11,336 nt of DNA. It comes from Porticoccaceae bacterium. Lineage in GTDB: Bacteria; Pseudomonadota; Gammaproteobacteria; Pseudomonadales; Porticoccaceae. Position numbers and translations under genes: made by a program. Location of the stretch: the NCBI GenBank assembly GCA_003491845.1, contig DNBN01000103.1, forward strand, positions 1-11,336, in the 5' to 3' direction. Of the stretch, positions 1-6,570 are shown piece by piece. How positions within the stretch are numbered: the stretch's first letter is position 1; each line of letters begins with the position of its first letter. The notes under the pieces were generated by a model. It saw nothing but the letters and a program-made list of their open reading frames with translations, had not been told where the DNA came from and did not search any database.

Positions 1-3000
1 CAATTCCTGAAGTTACTCTTGTTAATGATTTACCAAAAATTGCTATAGCGGTAAATTCCTTTAATGAAGATGATGCCGATATTACAGAGGGTAAAACAGC
101 CGCGACGTATACAACAGAAGATGAGGAAAATGACATACTGAGCGTCAGCTTTGTAAAAAATTCACCTCATTATAGTTTGGACACGGAAACTAATAGAGTT
201 CTCCTTACACAGGCAGGGGCAGAAATTGCCTTTGCAGGTAAGGACTTAGACTCCCTGTCATTAATAGTGTCTGAGGTTGATGATCCAAATCAATTTGCTA
301 TTTCAAATGGTCGACCTACTGTTATCGCAGCTCAAGATCCAGGCAGCGTCGAGATCACTGGTATTCCGGCCTTAAGTCAAATACTCGAAGCTGTCGTAAC
401 GGACGATGATGGAATTAGTACTGAGATTAATTACCAATGGATAAGAGACGGACAAGTCATCATAGATGGAGTCAGTAATGGTTATCAATTAATTGCAGAT
501 GACGTTGGCGCAAGAATTACTGTGCGAGCAACTTATATTGATAGTATCGGTCTTCAAGAGGACGTTACAAGTCAGCCTACTGAGATCATCACGGATCTAC
601 CGATAATGTCTATATTTAGTAGTGATGTGTCAAGCGGTGGGGCCTCTGTCGTTTCGACAATAGCTGTGCGTTTTCAGTCGTCCTCACCGACCCGAAGTTT
701 CTTTAGTCCTGATGTTTCTGTTGAGAATGCAATCTTAAGTCAATTTAATAAGCTAAATGACAGCCTGTACTCGGCCACATTAACCGCGCTAAATGACCAA
801 CCGGTTGAAGTCAATGTAAAAGCTGGGGTGTTTTATGATTTAGCCTTGAGAGATAATATTGCCTCAGAAAGTTTCACGTGGACCTATGTTGGAGAAGCCT
901 ATGCTGCTGTTTTAGAGGATGTAGCTGGAAATCTGGATGGTATCGCAGCCACTGCCAGCCAAATTAACTCGCTTCCTAGTATTGATGAGGCAATTGAGGG
1001 TATTGACTACTCAGATGCCCTAGCTAATGGATCGTATGTTAACGCTGAAAATCCACAAGTCGAAGAGATTAAAGCTGTTATTGTAACCACCAATGCCCTC
1101 GTGGCCATTGGACTCCAGGCGGATAGCCCGAATATCGTTATGGCTAGTATCACGGTTGCTGAGATCGGGGTTATCTCTAATATTGCGCGAGTGATTGATG
1201 ATAATGAATTGGCCTACCAAGCTTTTATAGACAAACATCCAGATAACTTTTCGACAGTTGCCCTTGGCGAAGAAGTGCAAAATATGGTCGATGTTGTCAA
1301 TGTGCTTGAGGCATCTCTATCAGCCAGTTTAACTGAAGATGAATTGACCGTGTTTGAGCTGTTAAGTGATTTAACGCTGGTGTCCGTGGAATTAGTTCAA
1401 ATACAATCATTGATTGTTGAGCAGTATTTGACATTGTCTACATTAGATGAGCTACAAAACATTATTGATGCTGTTCTTATTCCAGTTATAAGTTTGCTTG
1501 GATCGCCGGTATTAGATCATGAGGCATGCACGGTTTATTCAGATGATGGAGCCACAGCATATGATTTTACAGATGGAGAGATTCCAGTAACTGTTTCTGG
1601 TGGAGTCGAGTCTAACGTTGGTATTTATACATTGACTTACAGCGCTTCAGACGCGGATGGTAATGATGCTGACCCGATTGAGCGAGAAGTAACAGTAGTG
1701 GATTCACTAGGACCTGAGATAGTGCTTGTTGGTGATGCTGTCACATCACATCAACAGGGTCAGCAGTATATAGATGCCGGGGTTAGTGCAAGCGATATTT
1801 GTGATGGCGATGTTGTTGTTGAAGTAGTGGGTGAAGTAAATGCATTTGTATCGGGTAGTTATGTGCTTACATTTAGGGCTACTGATAGTGTTGGAAATCA
1901 AGCCGTATCCGTCACCAGAACAGTACATGTGGCTGATACTTTGTCGCCAGCCATCACACTTATTGGTAGTACACCAATGTACCATGAACAGGGGACATTG
2001 TTTGTTGACCCCGGTGCTTCAGCTATAGATCTGGCCAATGGCGAATTTTTTGTTAACGCTATTGGTTTTGTGGACGTTGACTCAGCAGGTACATATAGAC
2101 TTAGTTATCGGGCAGTTGATGTTGCTGGTAATTTATCTGAAACCATCTTTAGAGACGTTATAGTTGAAGATACGATTGCTCCCGTTCTTACACTAAATCA
2201 AGGGTCAGAAATTCAACATGAGCAAGGCACGACATTTACTGAGCCAGGTGCAAGAGCGATAGATGCGGTTGAAGGGGACATATCTCAGTTAATCACAGTA
2301 GAAGGTTTGGTCGATGAAAATACCGCTGGCGATTACGAATTAGTTTATCGTATAGCGGATTCTCAGAACAATCTATCTTCGGCGATACTGGTGGTGACGG
2401 TGTCTGACACTACTGCGCCGGTTATCCAGCTCAATGGTGAATCGGTGATCAACTTGTTGGTTGGAGATACTTATGTCGAGCTAGGTGCATCTGTCACAGA
2501 TACCGTAGATTGCTGTTTAGATGCTGACATAACTATTACCAGTGACTTAAATGTATTGGTAGCAGGCAATTATGTTGTGACCTATACCGTTAGCGACCTG
2601 TCGGGGAACGAAGGTCAGGCTACTCGAGCTGTTGTTGTGGATCTAGTGCCGATTAGTATTGTTGCTCCAGAAGATTTGGTCATTACTGCTTCAGGTTATA
2701 AAACAGCTGTTGAGCTTGGAGCGGCGTTGGCCGATGACGGTGCTGGTGTTTCTCTGGAGCCTACTGCCAACCAAGTGGGCCCTTTTAAATCTGGTCGCTA
2801 TGAAATTATCTGGTCGGTAACGGATAGTAATGGCCGGTACGCTGAAGCTACTCAAAATGTGGATATAATTCCATTGGTTAACCTGGGACCAGACACTATT
2901 GCTGCTGAGGGAAATGTTATCGATGTCACTGTCTTCTTGAGTGGAGATGCTCCGGAATATCCAGTATCTGTGCCGTTTGCACTTTCGGGGTCTGCTATTT

Positions 3001-4604
3001 TAGAGGAAGATTTCGAGTTAGATATTAACAGCACCCTTGTTATTGAAAAAGGCAGATCAGGCCGCTTGACGCTTACAGTTTTGGAAGACGATATTTTTGA
3101 GTCCAATGAGACCATCGAGATTACCCTGGAAGTGCCAACTAACGCAGTCTTGGGTGGAAATTCATCAAAAATAATTACATTAGTAGATGAAAATATCTCA
3201 CCACAAGTAACTTTTCAGGCTGAACAGGGTGCAGGGGCTGGTGTGCTCATGTCTCAATTGGATGGGCTTGTCACTGTTAAAGCAATAATAAATGATGCAA
3301 ATCCAATGGATACTCATACTATTGACTGGTCTTCAGCTATCGACAAACTTGGTAGCGGAGTAGTCGCCGACGAAGCTTATTCGTTGACATTTGATCCTTC
3401 GATCTTACCTCTAGGTGCTATTTATATTTCAGCTACCGTAATGGACAGCGGTAATCCTCCTGAGGATATTACTGCAGGTATTTCTCTTAAGATAATTGAT
3501 AATCTACCGCAGTTATCTGAAGTCGAAGACGCCGATGGAGATGGGATTTCAGACGCTCAGGAGGGTTTTTTGGATGATGATGGTGATAATATTCCTAATT
3601 ACCTGGACAATATCCAAGAGAGCTATCTAGCCCCTATCGATGATGGAACTGGCAGTGTAATGGAAGCTAGTGAAGGCGTGCTAATAAGTCTTGGTACTAG
3701 TGCCCTTGATGAGGGGAATGATATTACGGTATCCGAGGACTTTATTTTGTCCTCTGGAGGCTCTGGTGATCAAGATTTTATTTTTCCAGATAATCTTGTA
3801 GATTTCGTTTTGACTGGGGAACAAATAGGAGGTGTTTACAGTGTTATTATCCCAGTACCTAATGGCATCCCTGATGATGCGGTGTACAGAAAATACCACC
3901 CTGAACTGATGATCTGGCAAGAATTTGTGGAGAACTCTGAAAATGAAATTTATTCGGCCGCGGGGGCCGATGGAGCATGCCCTAACTTAAGTAGTGACTC
4001 CTATAGTGTTGGATTAACTTATGCTGATCGGTGTATTTTGTTAAAAATTCAAGAAGGTGGCCCTAATGACACAGATGGTCTTGCTAATGGAAGTCTTTCT
4101 GATCCCAGTGGGTTGGCTGTGAGTGTCTATGCAAAGCCCAGTGTGGAATCTAGTGAATTATCTTTTTCTACCTTATCGTTGGTCGCCAACGGAACTGATA
4201 CTGCAACACTAACTGCAATTATTAGATCCACTAATGGGAACCCACTTGATGGCATGAGCTTATCTAGTTCCATCAACCTTCGTGATGCATCAGTGACAGC
4301 GTTTTCTTCACAAGGAAATGGCGTGTATACTGCTTCAGTGAGAGCCGGCACCTCAGCTGGAAATCTTGTGGTTACGGTAGACGTTGTCAATGGAAGCGGC
4401 AATAGTGATGACTACATACAATTGAACTCGCCGGTGTTGTCGGTAGTTGCTGATAGGACGGTAAGGCCTCCTGCAAGTAGTGGTGGGGGTGGTGGCTGTA
4501 CTATTGGCGTAGGCGATACCAATGACGCTACACTAGCGCTAATGATGTTGTACTTGTGTTTGTATTTACTTCGACGTCGATATGCAGTTTACGAGTCAGA
4601 GTAA
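1..4604 (+). CDS. Large multi-domain surface/adhesin-like protein with C-terminal sorting signal (5'-partial)
   Basis: The frame is open from base 3 to the TAA at 4602-4604, giving 1533 residues without a start, so the gene begins left of the window. Domains by nucleotide position: a cadherin-like repeat (about 99-275); a repeat with a YQW...DG core (about 309-593); a bacterial Ig-like domain (about 603-890); a helical segment (about 900-1500); five to six DUF5011/HYR-like Ig repeats (about 1503-2880); a Calx-beta domain (about 2880-3200); an Ig/PKD-like segment (about 3201-3500); an acidic loop region starting DADGDGISD (3528-3612); a choice-of-anchor-U-like domain (about 3640-4125), recognised by AVYRKY and the EGGPNDTDG...NG motif; an invasin/Ig-like domain (about 4137-4430); and a GGGGGC-TM-RRR tail. 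The architecture means export to the cell surface and an extended, probably calcium-stabilised stalk. Adhesion or biofilm attachment is inference; the ligand and true N-terminus are unseen. Codon use is AT-rich like the following genes. Confidence 0.85.
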   Translation, partial: IPEVTLVNDLPKIAIAVNSFNEDDADITEGKTAATYTTEDEENDILSVSFVKNSPHYSLDTETNRVLLTQAGAEIAFAGKDLDSLSLIVSEVDDPNQFAISNGRPTVIAAQDPGSVEITGIPALSQILEAVVTDDDGISTEINYQWIRDGQVIIDGVSNGYQLIADDVGARITVRATYIDSIGLQEDVTSQPTEIITDLPIMSIFSSDVSSGGASVVSTIAVRFQSSSPTRSFFSPDVSVENAILSQFNKLNDSLYSATLTALNDQPVEVNVKAGVFYDLALRDNIASESFTWTYVGEAYAAVLEDVAGNLDGIAATASQINSLPSIDEAIEGIDYSDALANGSYVNAENPQVEEIKAVIVTTNALVAIGLQADSPNIVMASITVAEIGVISNIARVIDDNELAYQAFIDKHPDNFSTVALGEEVQNMVDVVNVLEASLSASLTEDELTVFELLSDLTLVSVELVQIQSLIVEQYLTLSTLDELQNIIDAVLIPVISLLGSPVLDHEACTVYSDDGATAYDFTDGEIPVTVSGGVESNVGIYTLTYSASDADGNDADPIEREVTVVDSLGPEIVLVGDAVTSHQQGQQYIDAGVSASDICDGDVVVEVVGEVNAFVSGSYVLTFRATDSVGNQAVSVTRTVHVADTLSPAITLIGSTPMYHEQGTLFVDPGASAIDLANGEFFVNAIGFVDVDSAGTYRLSYRAVDVAGNLSETIFRDVIVEDTIAPVLTLNQGSEIQHEQGTTFTEPGARAIDAVEGDISQLITVEGLVDENTAGDYELVYRIADSQNNLSSAILVVTVSDTTAPVIQLNGESVINLLVGDTYVELGASVTDTVDCCLDADITITSDLNVLVAGNYVVTYTVSDLSGNEGQATRAVVVDLVPISIVAPEDLVITASGYKTAVELGAALADDGAGVSLEPTANQVGPFKSGRYEIIWSVTDSNGRYAEATQNVDIIPLVNLGPDTIAAEGNVIDVTVFLSGDAPEYPVSVPFALSGSAILEEDFELDINSTLVIEKGRSGRLTLTVLEDDIFESNETIEITLEVPTNAVLGGNSSKIITLVDENISPQVTFQAEQGAGAGVLMSQLDGLVTVKAIINDANPMDTHTIDWSSAIDKLGSGVVADEAYSLTFDPSILPLGAIYISATVMDSGNPPEDITAGISLKIIDNLPQLSEVEDADGDGISDAQEGFLDDDGDNIPNYLDNIQESYLAPIDDGTGSVMEASEGVLISLGTSALDEGNDITVSEDFILSSGGSGDQDFIFPDNLVDFVLTGEQIGGVYSVIIPVPNGIPDDAVYRKYHPELMIWQEFVENSENEIYSAAGADGACPNLSSDSYSVGLTYADRCILLKIQEGGPNDTDGLANGSLSDPSGLAVSVYAKPSVESSELSFSTLSLVANGTDTATLTAIIRSTNGNPLDGMSLSSSINLRDASVTAFSSQGNGVYTASVRAGTSAGNLVVTVDVVNGSGNSDDYIQLNSPVLSVVADRTVRPPASSGGGGGCTIGVGDTNDATLALMMLYLCLYLLRRRYAVYESE
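1503..2880 (+). repeat. Array of DUF5011/HYR-type Ig-like repeats inside the surface protein
   Basis: Consecutive units of about 75-80 residues share one plan: a hydrophobic strand, then H-E-Q-G-x-x-F, x-P-G-A-x-A-x-D, a D/N-G-E/D turn, a central G-x-Y-x-L-x-Y strand, D-x-x-G-N and a closing V-x-V-x-D-T-x-x-P linker. Units run at about 1503-1712, 1713-1949, 1950-2183, 2184-2420 and 2421-2651, with a degenerate sixth to about 2880. The protein similarity is clear but DNA identity is low, so these are old duplications rather than recent slippage. Repeats of this kind act as rigid spacers in exported bacterial proteins. The fifth unit has a Cys-Cys pair where the others carry the Gly-Asp turn. 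Confidence 0.75.
4482..4601 (+). other. C-terminal sorting signal, JDVT-CTERM/GlyGly-CTERM type
   Basis: The last 40 residues of the surface protein begin with five glycines (4482-4496) and a cysteine (4497-4499). The segment TNDATLALMM leads into a hydrophobic helix, followed by L-L-R-R-R and a short polar tail. This tripartite form (Gly-rich motif, TM helix, Arg cluster) is that of protein-sorting tails cut by an intramembrane protease. The Gly-Cys start and the D-x-T-L element before the helix fit my recollection of the JDVT-CTERM subclass better than plain GlyGly-CTERM, which usually lacks the cysteine. The subclass is inference; the general class is well supported. Confidence 0.7.
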
Positions 4605-4627
4605 CAAGGTTTTTTCGTGACATATTA

Positions 4628-4689
4628 ACTATAAAAACTATTGGAATTGTTTTGCCAAAAAATGCTGGGTGGACTAACCTTTTTATAGT
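4628..4689. repeat. Perfect 10-bp inverted repeat between the surface gene and nadK
   Basis: ACTATAAAAA at 4628-4637 is the exact reverse complement of TTTTTATAGT at 4680-4689, with 42 bases between. It lies in the 135-base gap 4605-4739, which holds no gene. The right arm contains TATAGT (4684-4689), a possible -10 element for the nadK operon, but I see no well-spaced -35 box. The arms could form a regulator site, an RNA stem or a chance AT-rich match. No target-site duplication flanks the arms, so a mobile-element reading is weak. Confidence 0.45.
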
Positions 4690-4698
4690 GTGCAAGTG

Positions 4699-4714
4699 GT
4701 AGGTTATCGCCTAC
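4699..4714 (+). other. Small hairpin in the presumed nadK 5' leader
   Basis: GTAGG (4699-4703) and CCTAC (4710-4714) pair around the loop TTATCG, and GTGT (4688-4691) can pair with ACAC (4717-4720) outside it across an internal loop. The structure ends about 20 bases before the nadK ATG. No T-run follows, so it is not a typical intrinsic terminator. It may be a leader structure or have no function. Confidence 0.3.
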
Positions 4715-4739
4715 TGACACCATTAAAAACTAATAAGAC

Positions 4740-5648
4740 ATGACCTTTTATATGACACATTTTCAAAGAATTGGATTACTAGGCACATTAGATCTTCCCG
4801 AGGTTAAGGAGTCCCTTCATAAGTTAGAAGTTTTCTTAGTAGGGCAGGGTCGTGATGTTTTTTATGAGAAAAAAACTGCAGAGATCGTAGACTGGTCGGT
4901 TAAAAATGTATTACCAATATCCGGGTTTGCCGATTACATTGATTTGGGAATTATTGTGGGCGGTGATGGCAGCATGTTGAGTGCTAGTCGTAAAATGGCG
5001 TCTCTGGGCATCCCTCTTTTGGGCATAAATCGTGGCCGATTGGGGTTTTTAACTGATATTTCTCCAGATGAAATTGAGGCCCGCGTATTATCGGTTCTTC
5101 AAGGCGAGTACAAACAAACACGACGTTTCATGTTAGAGACGCAGGTTACACGAAACGGCGACGTTATTGGTAATGGTACCGCTGTGAACGACATAGCGAT
5201 GCACCCCGGTATGTCAGCCAGAATGATGACCTTTGAGTTGTATGTAGATAATGAATTTGTTTACAGTCAACGCTCTGATGGTCTCATTGTCGCCACTCCC
5301 ACAGGATCAACAGCCTATGCACTCTCTGCAGGTGGCCCTCTACTAGTGCCCGAGTTAGATGCCATTGTAGTGGTTCCCCTAAATCCCCATACCCTCAGTA
5401 GTCGACCTATAGCTCTGCAGGGAAGTGCCCAGATTGAGGTTAGAGTGAGTACCCGAAATGAGTTACAACCGGTGCTTACCTGTGATGGACAAAATGATAT
5501 AGCTACTAAACCAGGTGATATTATTACTATCAAGAGACATGCTAACGATATTCTGCTTATTCATCCCAAAGACAATAATTTTTACAGTGTTTGCCGCTCA
5601 AAACTGGGCTGGGGTAGTCGTTTGGACGTAGACAAGAAGAATCGTTAG
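4740..5648 (+). CDS. nadK: NAD kinase (ATP-dependent NAD phosphorylation to NADP)
   Basis: NAD kinase phosphorylates NAD+ at the 2' hydroxyl of its adenosine ribose and is the cell's route to NADP+; it is cytoplasmic and normally essential. The family signatures are intact: GGDGS at residues 74-78, holding the catalytic Asp76; GINRGRLGFLTD at 95-106; the Asn-Asp pair at 150-151; and the nucleotide-binding segment TPTGSTAYALSAGGP at 187-201 that follows SDGLIVA. At 302 residues it is slightly longer than the usual 290-300. A second in-frame ATG at 4752 gives MTHFQRIGLLG, which aligns better with the start of Pseudomonas-type homologues, so translation may begin there. Neither ATG has a strong Shine-Dalgarno; a weak TAAG precedes 4740. 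It is the first gene of the block and its stop lies 11 bases before the rhomboid start. Confidence 0.96.
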   Translation: MTFYMTHFQRIGLLGTLDLPEVKESLHKLEVFLVGQGRDVFYEKKTAEIVDWSVKNVLPISGFADYIDLGIIVGGDGSMLSASRKMASLGIPLLGINRGRLGFLTDISPDEIEARVLSVLQGEYKQTRRFMLETQVTRNGDVIGNGTAVNDIAMHPGMSARMMTFELYVDNEFVYSQRSDGLIVATPTGSTAYALSAGGPLLVPELDAIVVVPLNPHTLSSRPIALQGSAQIEVRVSTRNELQPVLTCDGQNDIATKPGDIITIKRHANDILLIHPKDNNFYSVCRSKLGWGSRLDVDKKNR

Positions 5649-5659
5649 CGAAATCAATT

Positions 5660-6283
5660 ATGAATGCTCCATACAGTAAGCCTCTGGACCCTAAGTGGTA
5701 TCGCGCTGCAAAAAACTATCCTGTAGTAAGCCTACTCATTGTGCTGAGCGCAATGGGCGGAATGCTAGTTAGTTTTAATACTTCCATAGCATTAGGTTAT
5801 TTTAGCTTTAGTGATTTTTCTGGCAGTCAATATTGGCGAATAGTAACCCCGATCTTTTTGCACTTTGGACTATTGCACTTTGTATTTAACAGTTTATGGC
5901 TGTCTATGCTGGGTTCTCGAATTGAGCAGCACAATGGAAGTTTGCATCTAATGATGTTGGTATTAGTGAGCGGAGCCATGTCTAATACGGCTCAGTTTTG
6001 GTGGTCTGGTGAGGTTTTTTTCGGTGGAATGTCCGGTGTCGTCTATGCGTTGATCGGCTACCTCTGGATTGCTGGTATGATTTTTCCTCAACCGGAAAAT
6101 CAACTGCCTAAAGGGATTGTTATTTTTATGATTGGTTGGTTGGTCTTATGTATGACACCGGTTGTAACATTTTTTATTGGCGTTGGTATAGCTAATGCGG
6201 CACATTTGGCAGGATTAGTTTTCGGTATGATGTTGGGTGGTGTTTTTGGTTTAGTTGGGAAAATAAATCAACATAGGGTTTAG
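5660..6283 (+). CDS. glpG: Rhomboid-family intramembrane serine protease, GlpG-like
   Basis: Rhomboid proteases cut transmembrane segments within the inner membrane. The catalytic dyad is visible: Ser125 in G-M-S-G (123-126) and His182 in N-A-A-H-L-A-G. The supporting motif H-x4-H-x3-N (H68, H73, N77) matches H145/H150/N154 of E. coli GlpG. Six hydrophobic segments lie near residues 21-39, 68-86, 96-115, 123-140, 152-169 and 179-199. The protein has 207 residues against 276 for E. coli GlpG because the cytoplasmic N-terminal domain is absent; only about 20 residues precede the first membrane segment. The start lies 11 bases after nadK, so the two are probably co-transcribed. GxSGVVYAL and AHLAGL are GlpG-type; it does not look like a rhombosortase. 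Its substrate is unknown. Confidence 0.93.
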   Translation: MNAPYSKPLDPKWYRAAKNYPVVSLLIVLSAMGGMLVSFNTSIALGYFSFSDFSGSQYWRIVTPIFLHFGLLHFVFNSLWLSMLGSRIEQHNGSLHLMMLVLVSGAMSNTAQFWWSGEVFFGGMSGVVYALIGYLWIAGMIFPQPENQLPKGIVIFMIGWLVLCMTPVVTFFIGVGIANAAHLAGLVFGMMLGGVFGLVGKINQHRV

Positions 6284-6308
6284 CTCGTGCTCAGACTACA
6301 GGATCAGT

Positions 6309-6315
6309 GGGAAAG
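6309..6315 (+). promoter_or_regulatory. Putative ribosome binding site deciding the YeaC start
   Basis: GGGAAAG at 6309-6315 sits 6 bases before the ATG at 6322. It overlaps the alternative GTG at 6307, which has no purine-rich site at a sensible distance. This supports ATG 6322 as the start. Confidence 0.4.
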
Positions 6316-6321
6316 ATTAAA

Positions 6322-6570
6322 ATGGATATAAAACAGCTTGTAAACAGCATTACACCTGAGGTTTATGCAAACCTCAAATATAGTATCGAGATAGGTAAAT
6401 GGCCGGATGGAAAGGTAATGAGTGAGGAGCAAAAGGCCCTCTCAATTCAGGCAATTATTGCTTATGAAGCTATTTTGCCGGCTGAGCAGCGCTCAGGTTA
6501 TGTGCCTCCCAAAAACACACCCTGCGCACCTGAAGGCGCAGAGCACAGACCGCTGACATGGAAGAACTGA
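6322..6570 (+). CDS. yeaC: YeaC-like DUF1315 family protein
   Basis: This small soluble protein of 82 residues begins MDIKQLVNSITPEVYANLK and continues with E-x-G-K-W-P-D-G at about 25-32 and an E-Q-K-A-x-x-x-Q-A-x-I-A-Y-E stretch. These are the hallmarks I know from E. coli YeaC and the DUF1315 family, whose biochemical function is unknown. I chose ATG 6322 rather than the in-frame GTG at 6307 because homologues start MDL/MDI and a purine-rich site precedes the ATG. The C-terminus holds R-x-G-Y-V-P-P, also typical of the family. Its last 13 bases overlap the start of the DUF2797 gene, so the two are probably translationally coupled. No signal peptide or membrane segment is present. Confidence 0.85.
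   Translation: MDIKQLVNSITPEVYANLKYSIEIGKWPDGKVMSEEQKALSIQAIIAYEAILPAEQRSGYVPPKNTPCAPEGAEHRPLTWKN

Noticed and set aside
177..179. TTG as the start of the large surface protein
   Set aside because: The same frame stays open to base 3 and encodes cadherin-like sequence before 177, so this is an internal leucine codon of a gene that starts left of the window.
1503..2880. Tandem DNA repeat or CRISPR-like array
   Set aside because: The periodicity is at the protein level (Ig-like domains); there are no identical DNA repeats with spacers.
1020..4402. Several antisense open frames of 79-91 codons under the surface protein gene
   Set aside because: They lie wholly within a well-supported coding region, show no domain or start-site support and have unlikely compositions.
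4652..4689. Sigma-70 promoter made of TTGCCA (4652-4657) and TATAGT (4684-4689)
   Set aside because: The spacer is 26 bases, far from the usual 16-18, so the pair cannot be called a promoter.
4628..4689. Miniature inverted-repeat element
   Set aside because: Only 62 bases, 10-base arms, no flanking target duplication and no second copy in the window.
5660..6283. Rhomboid as a dedicated rhombosortase
   Set aside because: Its motifs (HFGLLHFVFN, GMSGVVYAL, AHLAGL) and six-helix layout follow GlpG rather than the rhombosortase subfamily, and it sits in a conserved housekeeping order.
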